Notes under the pieces: model-generated
What the model saw: only the letters and a program-made list of their open reading frames with translations
What the model was told of the DNA's origin: nothing
The model's database searches: none
Source of the DNA: Curtobacterium sp. MCSS17_007
GTDB lineage: Bacteria; Actinomycetota; Actinomycetes; Actinomycetales; Microbacteriaceae
Assembly (NCBI RefSeq): GCF_003234175.2
Contig: NZ_CP126257.1
Span: 2,852,001-2,916,000, forward strand
Direction of reading: 5' to 3'
DNA: 64,000 nt
Program-made: the position numbers and the translations under genes
In this document: positions 46,499-54,928 of the stretch, one piece after another
Layout: the number at the start of each line of letters is the position of its first letter
Position numbering within the stretch: position 1 is the first letter of the stretch

Positions 46499-47089
46499 TC
46501 AGCCGCCGTAGTCGGCGCCGAGGACGACGCTGACGTCGGCGTTCGGGAAGGCCGCCGACTGCTGGACGGCCGTGATGCCGAGGGCGTCCGCGACGCCCTG
46601 CGCCACGGCCTGCTGCTCCGCCTGCTGGTAGTAGACGGTCGAGGTCGTCGCGCCCGTCGTGCCGGCGTCCCCCGTCGAGGTCACCTTCCACCCCGCGGAG
46701 GTGAGCGACGCACTCGCGCGGGCGGCGAGACCGGTCGTGGTGGTGCCGTTGAGCACCACGACGCTCGTCGCACCCTGGTCAGCTGGTGATGCCGCCCCCG
46801 GTGCCTCCTCGGTCGGGGACGCCGTCTCCGACGGCTCCGAGGGCCCGGCCGACGCGGTCGCGGACGGGCTCGAGGAGCGCGACGGCGAGGACGTCGCGCC
46901 CGGGAACGAGTAGCTGCCGTTGAGGAGCGCGAGCACGAGCACGCCGACGAGCACGAGGACCCCGGTCGCGAGCGCGGCCCAGGCGAACGCCGCCCAGCCG
47001 CGCCCACGGCGCCGGGCACCACGGTGCGCGCCGACGCGCGGACCGTCGGTGACGTCGTCGAACCGGTCTCGCGGGAATCTCTCGGTCAT
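46499..47089 (-). CDS. LytR C-terminal domain membrane protein
   Basis: Protein of 196 residues. A short basic cytoplasmic N-terminus, one membrane helix (about 33-57), a Ser/Pro/Glu-rich external linker, and the LytR_C domain ([29 protein letters not shown] and so on). This domain occurs at the end of LytR-CpsA-Psr wall-polymer ligases and alone in actinobacteria, where it may act at the wall. Its start overlaps the DUF3263 stop by 4 bp. Confidence 0.88.
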   Translation of the reverse strand: MTERFPRDRFDDVTDGPRVGAHRGARRRGRGWAAFAWAALATGVLVLVGVLVLALLNGSYSFPGATSSPSRSSSPSATASAGPSEPSETASPTEEAPGAASPADQGATSVVVLNGTTTTGLAARASASLTSAGWKVTSTGDAGTTGATTSTVYYQQAEQQAVAQGVADALGITAVQQSAAFPNADVSVVLGADYGG

Positions 47090-47424
47090 CGTTCCTCTTC
47101 ACGGGGATCGGGCGTGGCAGGGGGCGCGACGAAGGAGCGCGCCGCTCGTGCTCGGGTGCGTGCGTGCCGGAGCCGCTGCAGTCGACCGACCAGCTGCGGG
47201 TCGAACGCGAGCGCGGCGGGCTGGTCGATCACGCGGTTGAGCACCTGGTAGTACCGCGCCGGCGACATGTCGAACTCGACCCGGATGTCCGCTTCCTTCG
47301 TGCGGTCGTGCTGCGCCCGGTCGTGCTCGAACGCGAGCACGCGCTTGTCGAGCTCACTGAGCTCGTCGGTGGGGAGGGCGGTCACGGCACTTCCGGTCAC
47401 GGTTCGGTCACGGGTCTCGCACAT
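47086..47424 (-). CDS. DUF3263 protein
   Basis: Up to 112 residues from ATG 47424; two internal GTG starts are alternatives, and the conserved part begins at TDELSELDKRVLAFEHDRAQ. The DUF3263 pattern FDMSPARYYQVLNRVIDQPAALAFDPQLVGRLQRLR is intact. It is small, basic and helical, with an HTH-like appearance; a DNA-binding role is possible but not established. It is co-translated with the LytR_C gene, an arrangement conserved in this group. Confidence 0.88.
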   Translation of the reverse strand: MCETRDRTVTGSAVTALPTDELSELDKRVLAFEHDRAQHDRTKEADIRVEFDMSPARYYQVLNRVIDQPAALAFDPQLVGRLQRLRHARTRARAARSFVAPPATPDPREEER

Positions 47425-47482
47425 CGTAGGGGTGGCAGGCAGCTGCACCCTGGCACGCACCTGGACTGTCGCGAAGCCCGGT

Positions 47483-48481
47483 TCAGGCTCCGGGCCGCCG
47501 GAACCAGCGCACGCGGACGCCGAACGGGTCGCAGACCGCGAGGGCGACGCCGTCGAGCGAGACCGTGGCGAAGGCGTCCGGGTCCGCCGGGTCCACGTCG
47601 GCGGGCAGGGTCTCGGCGACCCCGCGGAGGATGCCGGTCCGCTCGAGGGCGACCCAGTGGACGCCGCGCTCGCGGAGCCGGTCCACCACGCGCTGCCGGT
47701 CCGCCCCGGGCACGTAGACCAGGGTCCCGGTGGTGAGCACCACCGGTCGGACGCCGTCCGGCAGCGCGTCCAGGGCGCGGTCGAGGTCACCCGGCAACGT
47801 GCCCCGGATCCGGACGGGAGGCACGGCGAGCGTCGCGCGCGCTGCCTCGCGCATCAGGGCGGTGCGGTCCGTCGCCTCGGGCGGGACGGCCTCGACCAGG
47901 CGGTCGAACGCCCCGGGCTCGGCGAGGTCGATCGGGTTCGGGTCGAGCGCGACCCGCGCGCCGATGCGGATCGGGGTCGTCGTCGGCGCGGGGGCCGTCC
48001 CGCTGGTCTCGACCGTCAGGTGCACCGAGGGCTCGGCGACGGCGGCGTGCACCCGGACGACGCCGTCCGGGGTGCGGTGGTCGAGGGTCACGCGGTCCGG
48101 GATCGAGCAGAGTCCGGCCGCCGCCCCGGCGTCGACGAGCCCGAGCGGCCGCTCGTCGGCCGCGGCGAGCGCCGCGAACACCGGGACGACGGGACCGAGC
48201 CGCCGCGGGTCGTTGGCCTGCACCGTGGCGGTGGCGAGTGCCGCTGTGAAGGCGGGACGGGCCTCCCGGCCGAGCGCACGCAGGGACCCCGGGTCCGACG
48301 GGTCCGCGCCGAGTCGCCGTGCGACCGCGAAGACGAGCTCCGGCTGCCGCTGCTGCTCGGGGACCGCGTCCAGGAGCGCGACCAGATCGCCGTCGACGGA
48401 CCGCGCCCAGGCCGCGTACGACGGCGACACCGGGGCGATGCGCTCGGCGTAGGCGGCGTACCGCTCGTGCGTCCCGGTCAC
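47483..48481 (-). CDS. DUF2332 domain protein
   Basis: Protein of 332 residues from GTG 48481, which overlaps the acetyltransferase stop by 4 bp. The family pattern is visible: PELVFAVARRLGADP, PLGLVDAGAAAGLCSIPDRV (a glycine-rich segment resembling a SAM site), ARVALDPNPIDL and VVLTTGTLVYVPG. A Rossmann-like methyltransferase fold is plausible, but no reaction is known for the family. One GACGGGAGGC arm lies in the coding region (about 47812-47821). Confidence 0.82.
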   Translation of the reverse strand: MTGTHERYAAYAERIAPVSPSYAAWARSVDGDLVALLDAVPEQQRQPELVFAVARRLGADPSDPGSLRALGREARPAFTAALATATVQANDPRRLGPVVPVFAALAAADERPLGLVDAGAAAGLCSIPDRVTLDHRTPDGVVRVHAAVAEPSVHLTVETSGTAPAPTTTPIRIGARVALDPNPIDLAEPGAFDRLVEAVPPEATDRTALMREAARATLAVPPVRIRGTLPGDLDRALDALPDGVRPVVLTTGTLVYVPGADRQRVVDRLRERGVHWVALERTGILRGVAETLPADVDPADPDAFATVSLDGVALAVCDPFGVRVRWFRRPGA

Positions 48482-48945
48482 GGGCGGTGCATGCCGACGT
48501 GGCGGATGCCGGCCTCGTCGTACGGCTCGCCGAACCGGACGAAGCCGTGGCGTTCGTACAGGCCCGCGACGTACTCCTGGGCGTGCAGGACGAACGGCTC
48601 GTGCCCGTGCGCACCGAGCACGGCGGCGACCAGGCTGCTGGCGATCCCGCGGCCGCGGTGCTCGGGGTGCGTGGCGACCCGGCCGACGACCCAGGCCGGG
48701 GCGACGGACCCGGCGGGGTGCGCCTCGTCGGGCGCGGGCCGGACCAGGCGGAGGTACCCGACCGGATCGTCGTCCGCTCCGAACCACCAGTGCTCGGTGT
48801 CGGGCTCGCGGTCGCGACCGTCGAAGTCGTCAGCGGTGACCCGCTGCTCGAGCGCGAACACGCGGTTCCGCAGCCGCACGATGCCGTACAGTTCGTCCGT
48901 CGTCAGGCGGGTCCAGCGGGCGTGGCGGACGGAATGCTCGGACAT
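48478..48945 (-). CDS. GNAT acetyltransferase (ElaA-like)
   Basis: Protein of 155 residues from ATG 48945. The acetyl-CoA motif VGRVATHPEHRGRGIASSLV is followed by the C-terminal ERHGFVRFGEPYDEAGIRHVGMHR, the ElaA pattern. The N-terminus (RLRNRVFALEQRVTADDFDGRD) also matches. Substrate unknown. Co-translated with the DUF2332 gene. Confidence 0.88.
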   Translation of the reverse strand: MSEHSVRHARWTRLTTDELYGIVRLRNRVFALEQRVTADDFDGRDREPDTEHWWFGADDDPVGYLRLVRPAPDEAHPAGSVAPAWVVGRVATHPEHRGRGIASSLVAAVLGAHGHEPFVLHAQEYVAGLYERHGFVRFGEPYDEAGIRHVGMHRP

Positions 48946-49010
48946 CGTCGCGAGTTTACTGAAGGGGTCGGGCATCACCATCGAGCCCCGACCGGAAGCA
49001 GGAGGAAGCA

Positions 49011-49415
49011 ATGGCGTACAACGTCGACAAGTCGGACGCCCAGTGGCGCGAGGAGCTCTCCCCGGACCAGTACGCCGTGCTCCGGCAGGCCGGGACCGAG
49101 CGGCCGTGGACGGGCGAGCTGCTCGACGAGGAGCGCGCCGGCATCTACACGTGTGCGGCGTGCGGCGCGGAGCTGTTCCAGAGCGGCACGAAGTTCGACT
49201 CCGGTTGCGGGTGGCCCTCGTTCTACGAGTCCGTCCGGCCCGAGGCGGTGCAGCTCATCGAGGACAAGTCGCTCGGCATGGTGCGCACCGAGGTCCGCTG
49301 TGCGAACTGCGGCTCGCACCTCGGGCACGTGTTCCCCGACGGCTTCGGCACCCCGACGGGTGACCGCTACTGCATGAACTCGCTGTCGCTGAACTTCTCC
49401 GAGCAGAGCGAGTGA
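49011..49415 (+). CDS. msrB: Peptide-methionine (R)-S-oxide reductase
   Basis: Protein of 134 residues starting at ATG 49011 behind GGAGGA. It repairs R-methionine sulfoxide in proteins. Four zinc Cys (48, 51, 97, 100) in two CxxC knuckles, WPSFYESV, HLGHVFPDG, and the catalytic Cys121 in RYCMNSLSL are all present. Divergent from the acetyltransferase gene. Confidence 0.97.
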   Translation: MAYNVDKSDAQWREELSPDQYAVLRQAGTERPWTGELLDEERAGIYTCAACGAELFQSGTKFDSGCGWPSFYESVRPEAVQLIEDKSLGMVRTEVRCANCGSHLGHVFPDGFGTPTGDRYCMNSLSLNFSEQSE

Positions 49416-49451
49416 GCCCCCGACGCGTCCGCCGCTAGGATGGGCGCGTCA

Positions 49452-49524
49452 GCCGGCATGGCGCAATTGGTAGCGCACCGTACTTGTAATACGGGGGTTG
49501 CGGGTTCGAGTCCCGCTGCCGGCC
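49452..49524 (+). tRNA. tRNA-Thr (anticodon TGT)
   Basis: 73-nt cloverleaf: acceptor GCCGGCA/TGCCGGC, D arm GCGC/GCGC, anticodon loop CTTGTAA (TGT), T arm GCGGG-TTCGAGT-CCCGC. CCA is encoded at 49525-49527. Confidence 0.97.
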
Positions 49525-49539
49525 CCAGACATCGGGAGA

Positions 49540-49575
49540 CGAAGGGCCCGGACGGATGGCCGTCCGGGCCCTTCG
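49540..49575 (+). terminator. Strong terminator after tRNA-Thr
   Basis: Perfect 16-bp inverted repeat (49540-49555 with 49560-49575), loop ATGG, just past the tRNA. Confidence 0.9.
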
Positions 49576-49776
49576 GCGCGTGGAACGCGGATCAGGGGGC
49601 GTTCCGGGCGCTCGACGCGGTAACCAGCCGGTCGTACGTCGATGGTGTCATCGGCCCGGGTGACGTGTCCATGCTTCTGTCCGCTTCCGCGCGAACCCGC
49701 ACGGATGTGCAGGATCCGGCCGCCTCGTCTGCGTCCGCGCTGGTCGTCCGCCGGGTGGTCGCCGGGAGGCGCCCGG

Positions 49777-50808
49777 TCAGCGCCCGCCCGTGATCCGGCG
49801 TTCGCGCTGTGCGACGCCCGCCGTGCCGTAGGGGTAGTCGTCGACGCGCGGCGCGCTCGCCTCGGTCAGGGTCTGCAGCTCGTCGTCGGTGAGCACGAGG
49901 TCGGCCGCGCCCAGGTTGTCCTCGAGCTGTGCGACGGTGCGCGCGCCGAGGATGACGCTGGTGACCGCGGGCCGGGCGAGGAGCCAGGCGAGGGCGACCT
50001 GCGACCGCGAGGCGCCGTGGGCGTCGGCGACGGCGGACACCGCGTCGAGCACCTTCCACGTGCGCTCGTCCGCATTGCGGGCCTCCCACGCTTCCATGCC
50101 CCGCTGCGGGTCCTCACCGAGCCGGGTCGAGCCGGTCGGGGCCTCGTCCCGCTGGTACTTGCCGGAGAGCCAGCCGCCCGCCAGGGGCGACCACGGCAGC
50201 AGGCCGATGCCGGCGTCGAGACAGGCGGGCACGACCTCGTGCTCGATGTCGCGGACGAGCAGGTTGTACTGCGGCTGCAGCGTCACGGGCGGGGCCCAGT
50301 GGTGCGCCTTCGCCTCGTACACGGCCTTGGTGACCTGGTAGCCGAGGTAGTTCGAGAACCCGTACGAGCCGATCTTCCCCGCCGACACGGCGTCGTCGAG
50401 GAAGCGGAGGGTCTCCTCGACCGGCGTCAGGGCGTCCCACGCGTGCATCTGGTAGAGGTCGATGTGCTCGACGCCGAGCCGTTCGAGCGAGGCGTCGAGG
50501 GCGACGCGCAGGTGGCGGCGGGACAGACCGAGGTCGTTCGGGCCGTCGCCCTGCGGGAACCGGCCCTTCGTCGCGATGACGACCTGCTGCGCCTCGGTGG
50601 GGTGTGCGGCGAGCCATCGGCCGATGATCCGCTCGGACTCGTTGCCGGAGTAGACGTCCGCCGTGTCGACGAGGGTGCCGCCCGCGGCGACGAACGTGTC
50701 GAGGATCTGGTGGGAGGTGGGTTCGTCGGCCTCGCTGCCGAACGTCATGGTGCCGAGGGTCAGCGTCGACACCGATGTCCCGCTGTTGCCGAGGAGTCTG
50801 TAGTCCAT
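49777..50808 (-). CDS. Aldo/keto reductase (YajO/Kv-beta-like)
   Basis: Protein of 343 residues from ATG 50808. AKR catalytic Asp48, Tyr53 (DTADVY), Lys81 (ATKGRF) and the YQMHAWD histidine are present, and the long C-terminal loops plus GSYGFSNYLG and SVILGARTVAQLEDNL fit the YajO/Kv-beta branch. It reduces aldehydes with NADPH; substrate unknown. A plain 252-bp gap without a gene separates it from tRNA-Thr. Confidence 0.92.
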   Translation of the reverse strand: MDYRLLGNSGTSVSTLTLGTMTFGSEADEPTSHQILDTFVAAGGTLVDTADVYSGNESERIIGRWLAAHPTEAQQVVIATKGRFPQGDGPNDLGLSRRHLRVALDASLERLGVEHIDLYQMHAWDALTPVEETLRFLDDAVSAGKIGSYGFSNYLGYQVTKAVYEAKAHHWAPPVTLQPQYNLLVRDIEHEVVPACLDAGIGLLPWSPLAGGWLSGKYQRDEAPTGSTRLGEDPQRGMEAWEARNADERTWKVLDAVSAVADAHGASRSQVALAWLLARPAVTSVILGARTVAQLEDNLGAADLVLTDDELQTLTEASAPRVDDYPYGTAGVAQRERRITGGR

Positions 50809-50921
50809 GTCCGGACGCTACGCCCGGTCTCCCGGATCCGAGGGGTCCCGCCAGTACCCGTCAGGGGGTCAGCCCTGCCCCCTCAGCGCCTCTCGGACAG
50901 GGCAGTGCTGGTCAAGAACGT

Positions 50922-51122
50922 GATTGCGCGCTCTCGGAAGTCGCGCGAGGTCGGCGCAACGAACGGTGTCACTGCGTGGTTCCGCCGCTCAGGAACGCGA
51001 TCGCCGCGTCCCGGAAGTCGCGCGAGGTCGGCGCACCGAACGGTGTCACTGCGTGGTTCCGCCGCTCAGGAGCGCGATCGCCGCGTCCCGGAAGTCGCGC
51101 GAGGTCGGCGCATTGAAGTGGT
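50922..51122. repeat. 77-bp tandem duplication at the end of the alpha/beta-hydrolase gene
   Basis: The last 77 bp of the hydrolase gene (51046-51122) are repeated immediately downstream (50969-51045), followed by a partial third copy (about 50922-50968). The second copy still encodes APTSRDFRDAAIAFLSGGTTQ and a stop, but in a different frame. It is probably a slippage or recombination product at the gene end. Confidence 0.88.
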
Positions 51123-51837
51123 TCCGCCGCGGGATCTCGAAGAACGACGCGTCCGGTGCCGCCTCGGCCAGCCGCACGGCGCTGTCCCGGATCCCGTCCT
51201 CGCTGCCGGCGGCCATCAGGATCGGCTGCGCCGGTGCGTTCTCCGGCGTCGGCTCGACGCTGTTCCGCATCCCCTCGACCATCGCCACGAGCGCCCGCAG
51301 GTCGTTCCCCTCGACGTTCGCCGCCATCTGCAGGTAGCCGTTCGTCACGCGGTCCTCGACCGGGGTGCCGTCGGCGATGTACGCCTTCGCCTGGTCGACC
51401 GCGACGCGACGCATGGGGTCGGCGTCGGGGATCCCGCCGAGCACGGCCCGCGAGATGCGGTCCGGGATCCGCTCGGCGGTGTGCCAGCCGACGCGGGCGC
51501 CGAGCGAGTACCCGAGGAACGCGACGTCGTCGAGCAGGTAGGTGTCGATGACGGTGGTGACGTCGGCGACGAGCAGGTCCATCGAGTACGCGGACGGGTC
51601 GTGCGGCTTCGACGAGGCCCCGTGTCCGCGCTGGTCGAGCGCGACGACGCGGTACCCGGCGCGGACGAGGTCCCGCGTCCACCCGGAGGCGTGCCAGTTG
51701 AGGACGGCACCGGAGGCGAAGCCGTGCACGGCCACCACGACGGGGGCGTCCGGCTCGCCGAAGTCGTACGTCGCGAGCTTCAGGCCGTCCGGGGACATCA
51801 CGGCACGGGGACGGGGCGCTTCGGGGACGAGTGACAT
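51046..51837 (-). CDS. Alpha/beta hydrolase
   Basis: Protein of 263 residues from ATG 51837. The fold is clear: AVHGFASG (oxyanion loop), nucleophile elbow GYSLGAR (Ser), Asp in the AAGSEDG region and the final His of RRNHFNAP. Substrate unknown; similar proteins are esterases or C-C hydrolases. Its 3' end has been tandemly duplicated. Divergent from the NnrE-like gene 22 bp away. Confidence 0.9.
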   Translation of the reverse strand: MSLVPEAPRPRAVMSPDGLKLATYDFGEPDAPVVVAVHGFASGAVLNWHASGWTRDLVRAGYRVVALDQRGHGASSKPHDPSAYSMDLLVADVTTVIDTYLLDDVAFLGYSLGARVGWHTAERIPDRISRAVLGGIPDADPMRRVAVDQAKAYIADGTPVEDRVTNGYLQMAANVEGNDLRALVAMVEGMRNSVEPTPENAPAQPILMAAGSEDGIRDSAVRLAEAAPDASFFEIPRRNHFNAPTSRDFRDAAIALLSGGTTQ

Positions 51838-51859
51838 GGCGCGACCAGGCTACCGGGGC

Positions 51860-52696
51860 ATGGTGGTCGTCATGGACGGCTACGGCGGCGATCAGGTCCG
51901 GGCGGCGGAGCGGCCGCACCTCGAGGCGGGGGAACCCCTCATGCAGCGAGCTGCGGACGGGTTGGCACGGATCGTCGGCGAGCTGCTCGACGACCCCGCG
52001 GTCCGCCCGCAGGACGGGCCGGGATCGGTCCTGCTGCTCGTGGGCAGCGGCGACAACGGCGGCGACGCCCTGTTCGCGGGAGCGCGGCTGGCGGCGGACG
52101 GGAGGCACGTGGCGGTGCTGCGCGTCGGCTCACGCGTCCACGAGGCGGGCCTGGCAGCGGCGCTGGACGCCGGGGCACGCCTCGCCCCACCGGCACGGCC
52201 GGACCGCCGCTGGCGCGTCGCTCCGGATCCGGCGGCGTGGGCCCCGGACGGCCCATCCGACGCAGGCGCCGGCACCACCGGCGCGGCCGACATCCTGCAG
52301 GCTGCCGCGACCCCGGACGCCGAGCACCTGGCGGCGGTCGCCGCCGAGGCCGCCGCGGAGGCCGACCTCGTGCTCGACGGCATCCTCGGCATCGGGGCGG
52401 GCAGCGGCACTCCCCTGCGTTCCCCCGCTCGGCAGGTCGTCGACGCGATCCGCGAGCTCGCCCGCGACCAGCGCGCCCCGTTCGTCGTCGCCGTCGACGT
52501 GCCGAGCGGCATCGACGTCGACACCGGCGCGGTGGCGGACGACCACGTGCTGCACGCCGACGTCACGGTGACGTTCGGCGGTGTGAAAGCGGGTCTGCTC
52601 ACCGGCCCCGGGGCGACGCTCGCGGGACGGATCGAGCTCGTCGACGTGGGGATCGGCGCGGACCTCGCGACCATGGAGCCGCTGATCCGCACCTGA
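51860..52696 (+). CDS. nnrE: NAD(P)HX epimerase domain protein (YjeF_N type)
   Basis: Protein of 278 residues from ATG 51860 (or 274 from ATG 51872). The YjeF_N/NnrE signature GSGDNGGDALFAGARLA and GYGGDQVRAAERPHLEAGEPLMQRAADGL are present, with DGILGIG and DVPSGIDVDTGAV, and no dehydratase (YjeF_C) domain follows. It interconverts R and S hydrated NAD(P)H for repair by a separately encoded dehydratase. Start choice is uncertain. Confidence 0.85.
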   Translation: MVVVMDGYGGDQVRAAERPHLEAGEPLMQRAADGLARIVGELLDDPAVRPQDGPGSVLLLVGSGDNGGDALFAGARLAADGRHVAVLRVGSRVHEAGLAAALDAGARLAPPARPDRRWRVAPDPAAWAPDGPSDAGAGTTGAADILQAAATPDAEHLAAVAAEAAAEADLVLDGILGIGAGSGTPLRSPARQVVDAIRELARDQRAPFVVAVDVPSGIDVDTGAVADDHVLHADVTVTFGGVKAGLLTGPGATLAGRIELVDVGIGADLATMEPLIRT

Positions 52697-52705
52697 CCGC
52701 TGGTG

Positions 52706-53647
52706 TCAGGCCGCCCCGGCGTCCACCCCGTGCACGACGTCGGGGCGCGCCTCGAGCCAGGTGTCCACGAAGTGCCGGTAGTTCGCGGCGATCACCTGCT
52801 CGGCCGCCTCGTGGTCGAGCCCCCGCTGCACCACGTCGTCGAGGGCGTCCTCCCAGTTGCTCCGTCCGATGGCGAACCCGACGAAGCCGTCGACGGGTGC
52901 GGCCACGCGCAGCCAGTGGTCGAGCTGCTCCTCGGGGGCGTCGCGGCCGAGCACGATGCACTGCACGCGGTCACGACCTCCGGCCCGCGCCGCGGCGACG
53001 ACGCGCTCGGCGTCCTCGGTGCGGTCGAGGCCCTCGAGCTTCCACACGTCCGGCTCGACACCGTGCTCCTGCAGGTACCCGATCGTCTCGACGACGAGGC
53101 CGGGCCGGACGTCGCGGTCGTAGTCGTCGGCCTGCGCCTGCTGCTCGTCGGTCCCCGGCACCAGGAGCTCGACGAGGAACGCCCGGTCCGCGTCGTGCAG
53201 GGCGCGGGAGACCGCGGCCAGCCGCTCGGCCTGCGACTGCCGGTCACCGGCGTCGAACGCGGGGTTGTCGCGGACCAGGACCTTCACGAAGTCGGGGTCG
53301 AACGCGTCGACGTGCGTGAGCCAGTCGTCGCCGTACTCGAGCTCGAACCACTCGCGACCTGAGCGCTCGATCGGCATCGCGAGCTGCAGCCCGGCCTCGC
53401 GGACGAGCCGGGCGACGTCGGCGCCGTAGCGCTCGTCGACGAGGACGCCGGTGCGCTCACGGGACGCCCCTGCGGCGAGCGCCGTCAGGAGCCCGCGGTA
53501 CACGAGATGCTTGCCGGCCCGGACGCGCTCGGCGTCGGCCTCGTCCGCGGGCTCGCCGGAGGCGTCGCCGTAGGTGTGCTCCAGGAGCGAGGACCGCTGG
53601 TCCATCGCGAGGAGGAAGAGGGGGTGCTGTTCGTCGAGGTCGGCCAT
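52706..53647 (-). CDS. DUF2090/IolC-C-terminal-like protein, probable sugar-phosphate aldolase fold
   Basis: Protein of 313 residues from ATG 53647. The family start LFLLAMDQRSSLLEHTYG is seen, followed by KHLVYRGLLTALAAG, VLVDERYGADVAR, VKVLVRDNP, FLVELLVPGTDEQ, EPDVWKLEGLDRTEDAERV and FVGFAIGRSNWEDAL, matching the C-terminal aldolase-like domain of IolC and free-standing DUF2090 proteins. It probably handles a phosphorylated sugar or polyol. The neighbouring glycerol dehydrogenase gene (50 bp away, same strand) supports a polyol pathway; the reaction is not established. Confidence 0.85.
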   Translation of the reverse strand: MADLDEQHPLFLLAMDQRSSLLEHTYGDASGEPADEADAERVRAGKHLVYRGLLTALAAGASRERTGVLVDERYGADVARLVREAGLQLAMPIERSGREWFELEYGDDWLTHVDAFDPDFVKVLVRDNPAFDAGDRQSQAERLAAVSRALHDADRAFLVELLVPGTDEQQAQADDYDRDVRPGLVVETIGYLQEHGVEPDVWKLEGLDRTEDAERVVAAARAGGRDRVQCIVLGRDAPEEQLDHWLRVAAPVDGFVGFAIGRSNWEDALDDVVQRGLDHEAAEQVIAANYRHFVDTWLEARPDVVHGVDAGAA

Positions 53648-53696
53648 GCCGCCATGCTGCTCGCACCCCCTCCGGCCGCACTCAGTCGGCGCGGGC

Positions 53697-54839
53697 TCAG
53701 TGGGCGCGGTACGGTTCCGGCTCCGGCAGGCCGTGCGCGGCCCGGATGCTGCGCGAGACGCCCTCGATCGCGACGAGCGCGTCGACCACGGCCTCGGCGG
53801 TCACGGGGAACGGCATGTTGTGGATGGTCTCGCTCTCCACGGTGGCGGCCTCGGCGACGGCCTGCAGCACGTCGCGGTCGTCGACGGTGAGGCCGATCTC
53901 GGTCAGGGTGTTCGGCAGCCCGACCTTCGTGGTGAAGACGACGAAGTCCTCGATCTCCTCGGCGGGCGCCCCCTCGAGCACGAGCTGTGCGATCGTCCCG
54001 ACGTTGACCTTCTGCCCGTGGGCGAGACCGTGCGCCTGCGGTGCCGCGGTCAGTCCGTTGTGGATCGCGTGCGCTGCGGCGAGGCCACCGGACTCGAAGC
54101 CGAGCCCGGAGAGCAGGGTGTTCGCCTCGACGACCTTCTCGAGCGCGGGCGTGACCACCTTCGCCTTGACGGACTCGATCGCCTGCAGCGCGTTGTCGTG
54201 CAGCAGGCGCCACGACAACTCGGCGAGCGCGACACCGGTCTCGGTCTGGAGCCCGCCGGCCATGGTGTCGGCGTTCGCGCGCTTCGCGGCACGGGCCTCG
54301 ACCCAGGTGGCGAGCGCGTCGCCGATGCCCGCGACGAGGAACTGCACGGGGGCGTTCGCGACGAGCTTCGTGTCGATGAGCACGAGGTCGGGGTTGTGCG
54401 GGAAGAAGCGGTACTCGATGAACTCGCCCTCCTCGGAGTACACGACGGCGAGCGCCGAGGTCGGCGCATCCGTCGACGCCGCGGTCGGCACGCTCGCCCA
54501 GCGCACGCCGGCGAGGTGTCCGGCGGCCTTCGCGGCGTCGATCGCCGAACCGCCGCCGAGGCCGACGACCACGTCGGACTCCGTCTCGCGGATCGTCGCG
54601 GTGAGGTCGTCGATCGCCTGCGGGGTCGCGAAGCGTCCGAAGCCGACCCGCTCGACGGGGAGCCCGGCGGCGTCGAAGCTCGTGCGGACGGCGTCCTCGA
54701 CGATCCCCCACACCACGTCGTCGGCGACGAGCAGCGGGCGCTTCCCGATCGGTGCGACGAACTCGCCGACGCGGGTGATCGCGTCCTTGCCCTGCACGTA
54801 GCGAGCGGGGCTCATCACGGTGCTGATCGGAGTGACCAT
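53697..54839 (-). CDS. gldA: Glycerol dehydrogenase
   Basis: Protein of 380 residues, group III iron/zinc alcohol dehydrogenase. GGGSAIDAAK is the NAD motif; metal ligands are the Asp of GIGDALATW, the His of AAAHAIHNGL and the His of AHGLAHGQK. It oxidises glycerol to dihydroxyacetone. It starts at ATG 54839 with AAGGAAG upstream. Together with the DUF2090 gene downstream it forms a small polyol-related unit. Confidence 0.95.
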   Translation of the reverse strand: MVTPISTVMSPARYVQGKDAITRVGEFVAPIGKRPLLVADDVVWGIVEDAVRTSFDAAGLPVERVGFGRFATPQAIDDLTATIRETESDVVVGLGGGSAIDAAKAAGHLAGVRWASVPTAASTDAPTSALAVVYSEEGEFIEYRFFPHNPDLVLIDTKLVANAPVQFLVAGIGDALATWVEARAAKRANADTMAGGLQTETGVALAELSWRLLHDNALQAIESVKAKVVTPALEKVVEANTLLSGLGFESGGLAAAHAIHNGLTAAPQAHGLAHGQKVNVGTIAQLVLEGAPAEEIEDFVVFTTKVGLPNTLTEIGLTVDDRDVLQAVAEAATVESETIHNMPFPVTAEAVVDALVAIEGVSRSIRAAHGLPEPEPYRAH

Positions 54840-54928
54840 GTGCTGCTTCCTTCCGGTTGGACGACAGGTGTCGGCGTTCGCCGATGGGCTCGACGCTACC
54901 CGGGGCGCCTCCGGGTACGGTCTGCGGC

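Noticed and set aside
50922..51122. Attachment site or integration scar
   Set aside because: The repeat is a tandem copy of the gene's own 3' end and no integrase or tRNA is nearby.
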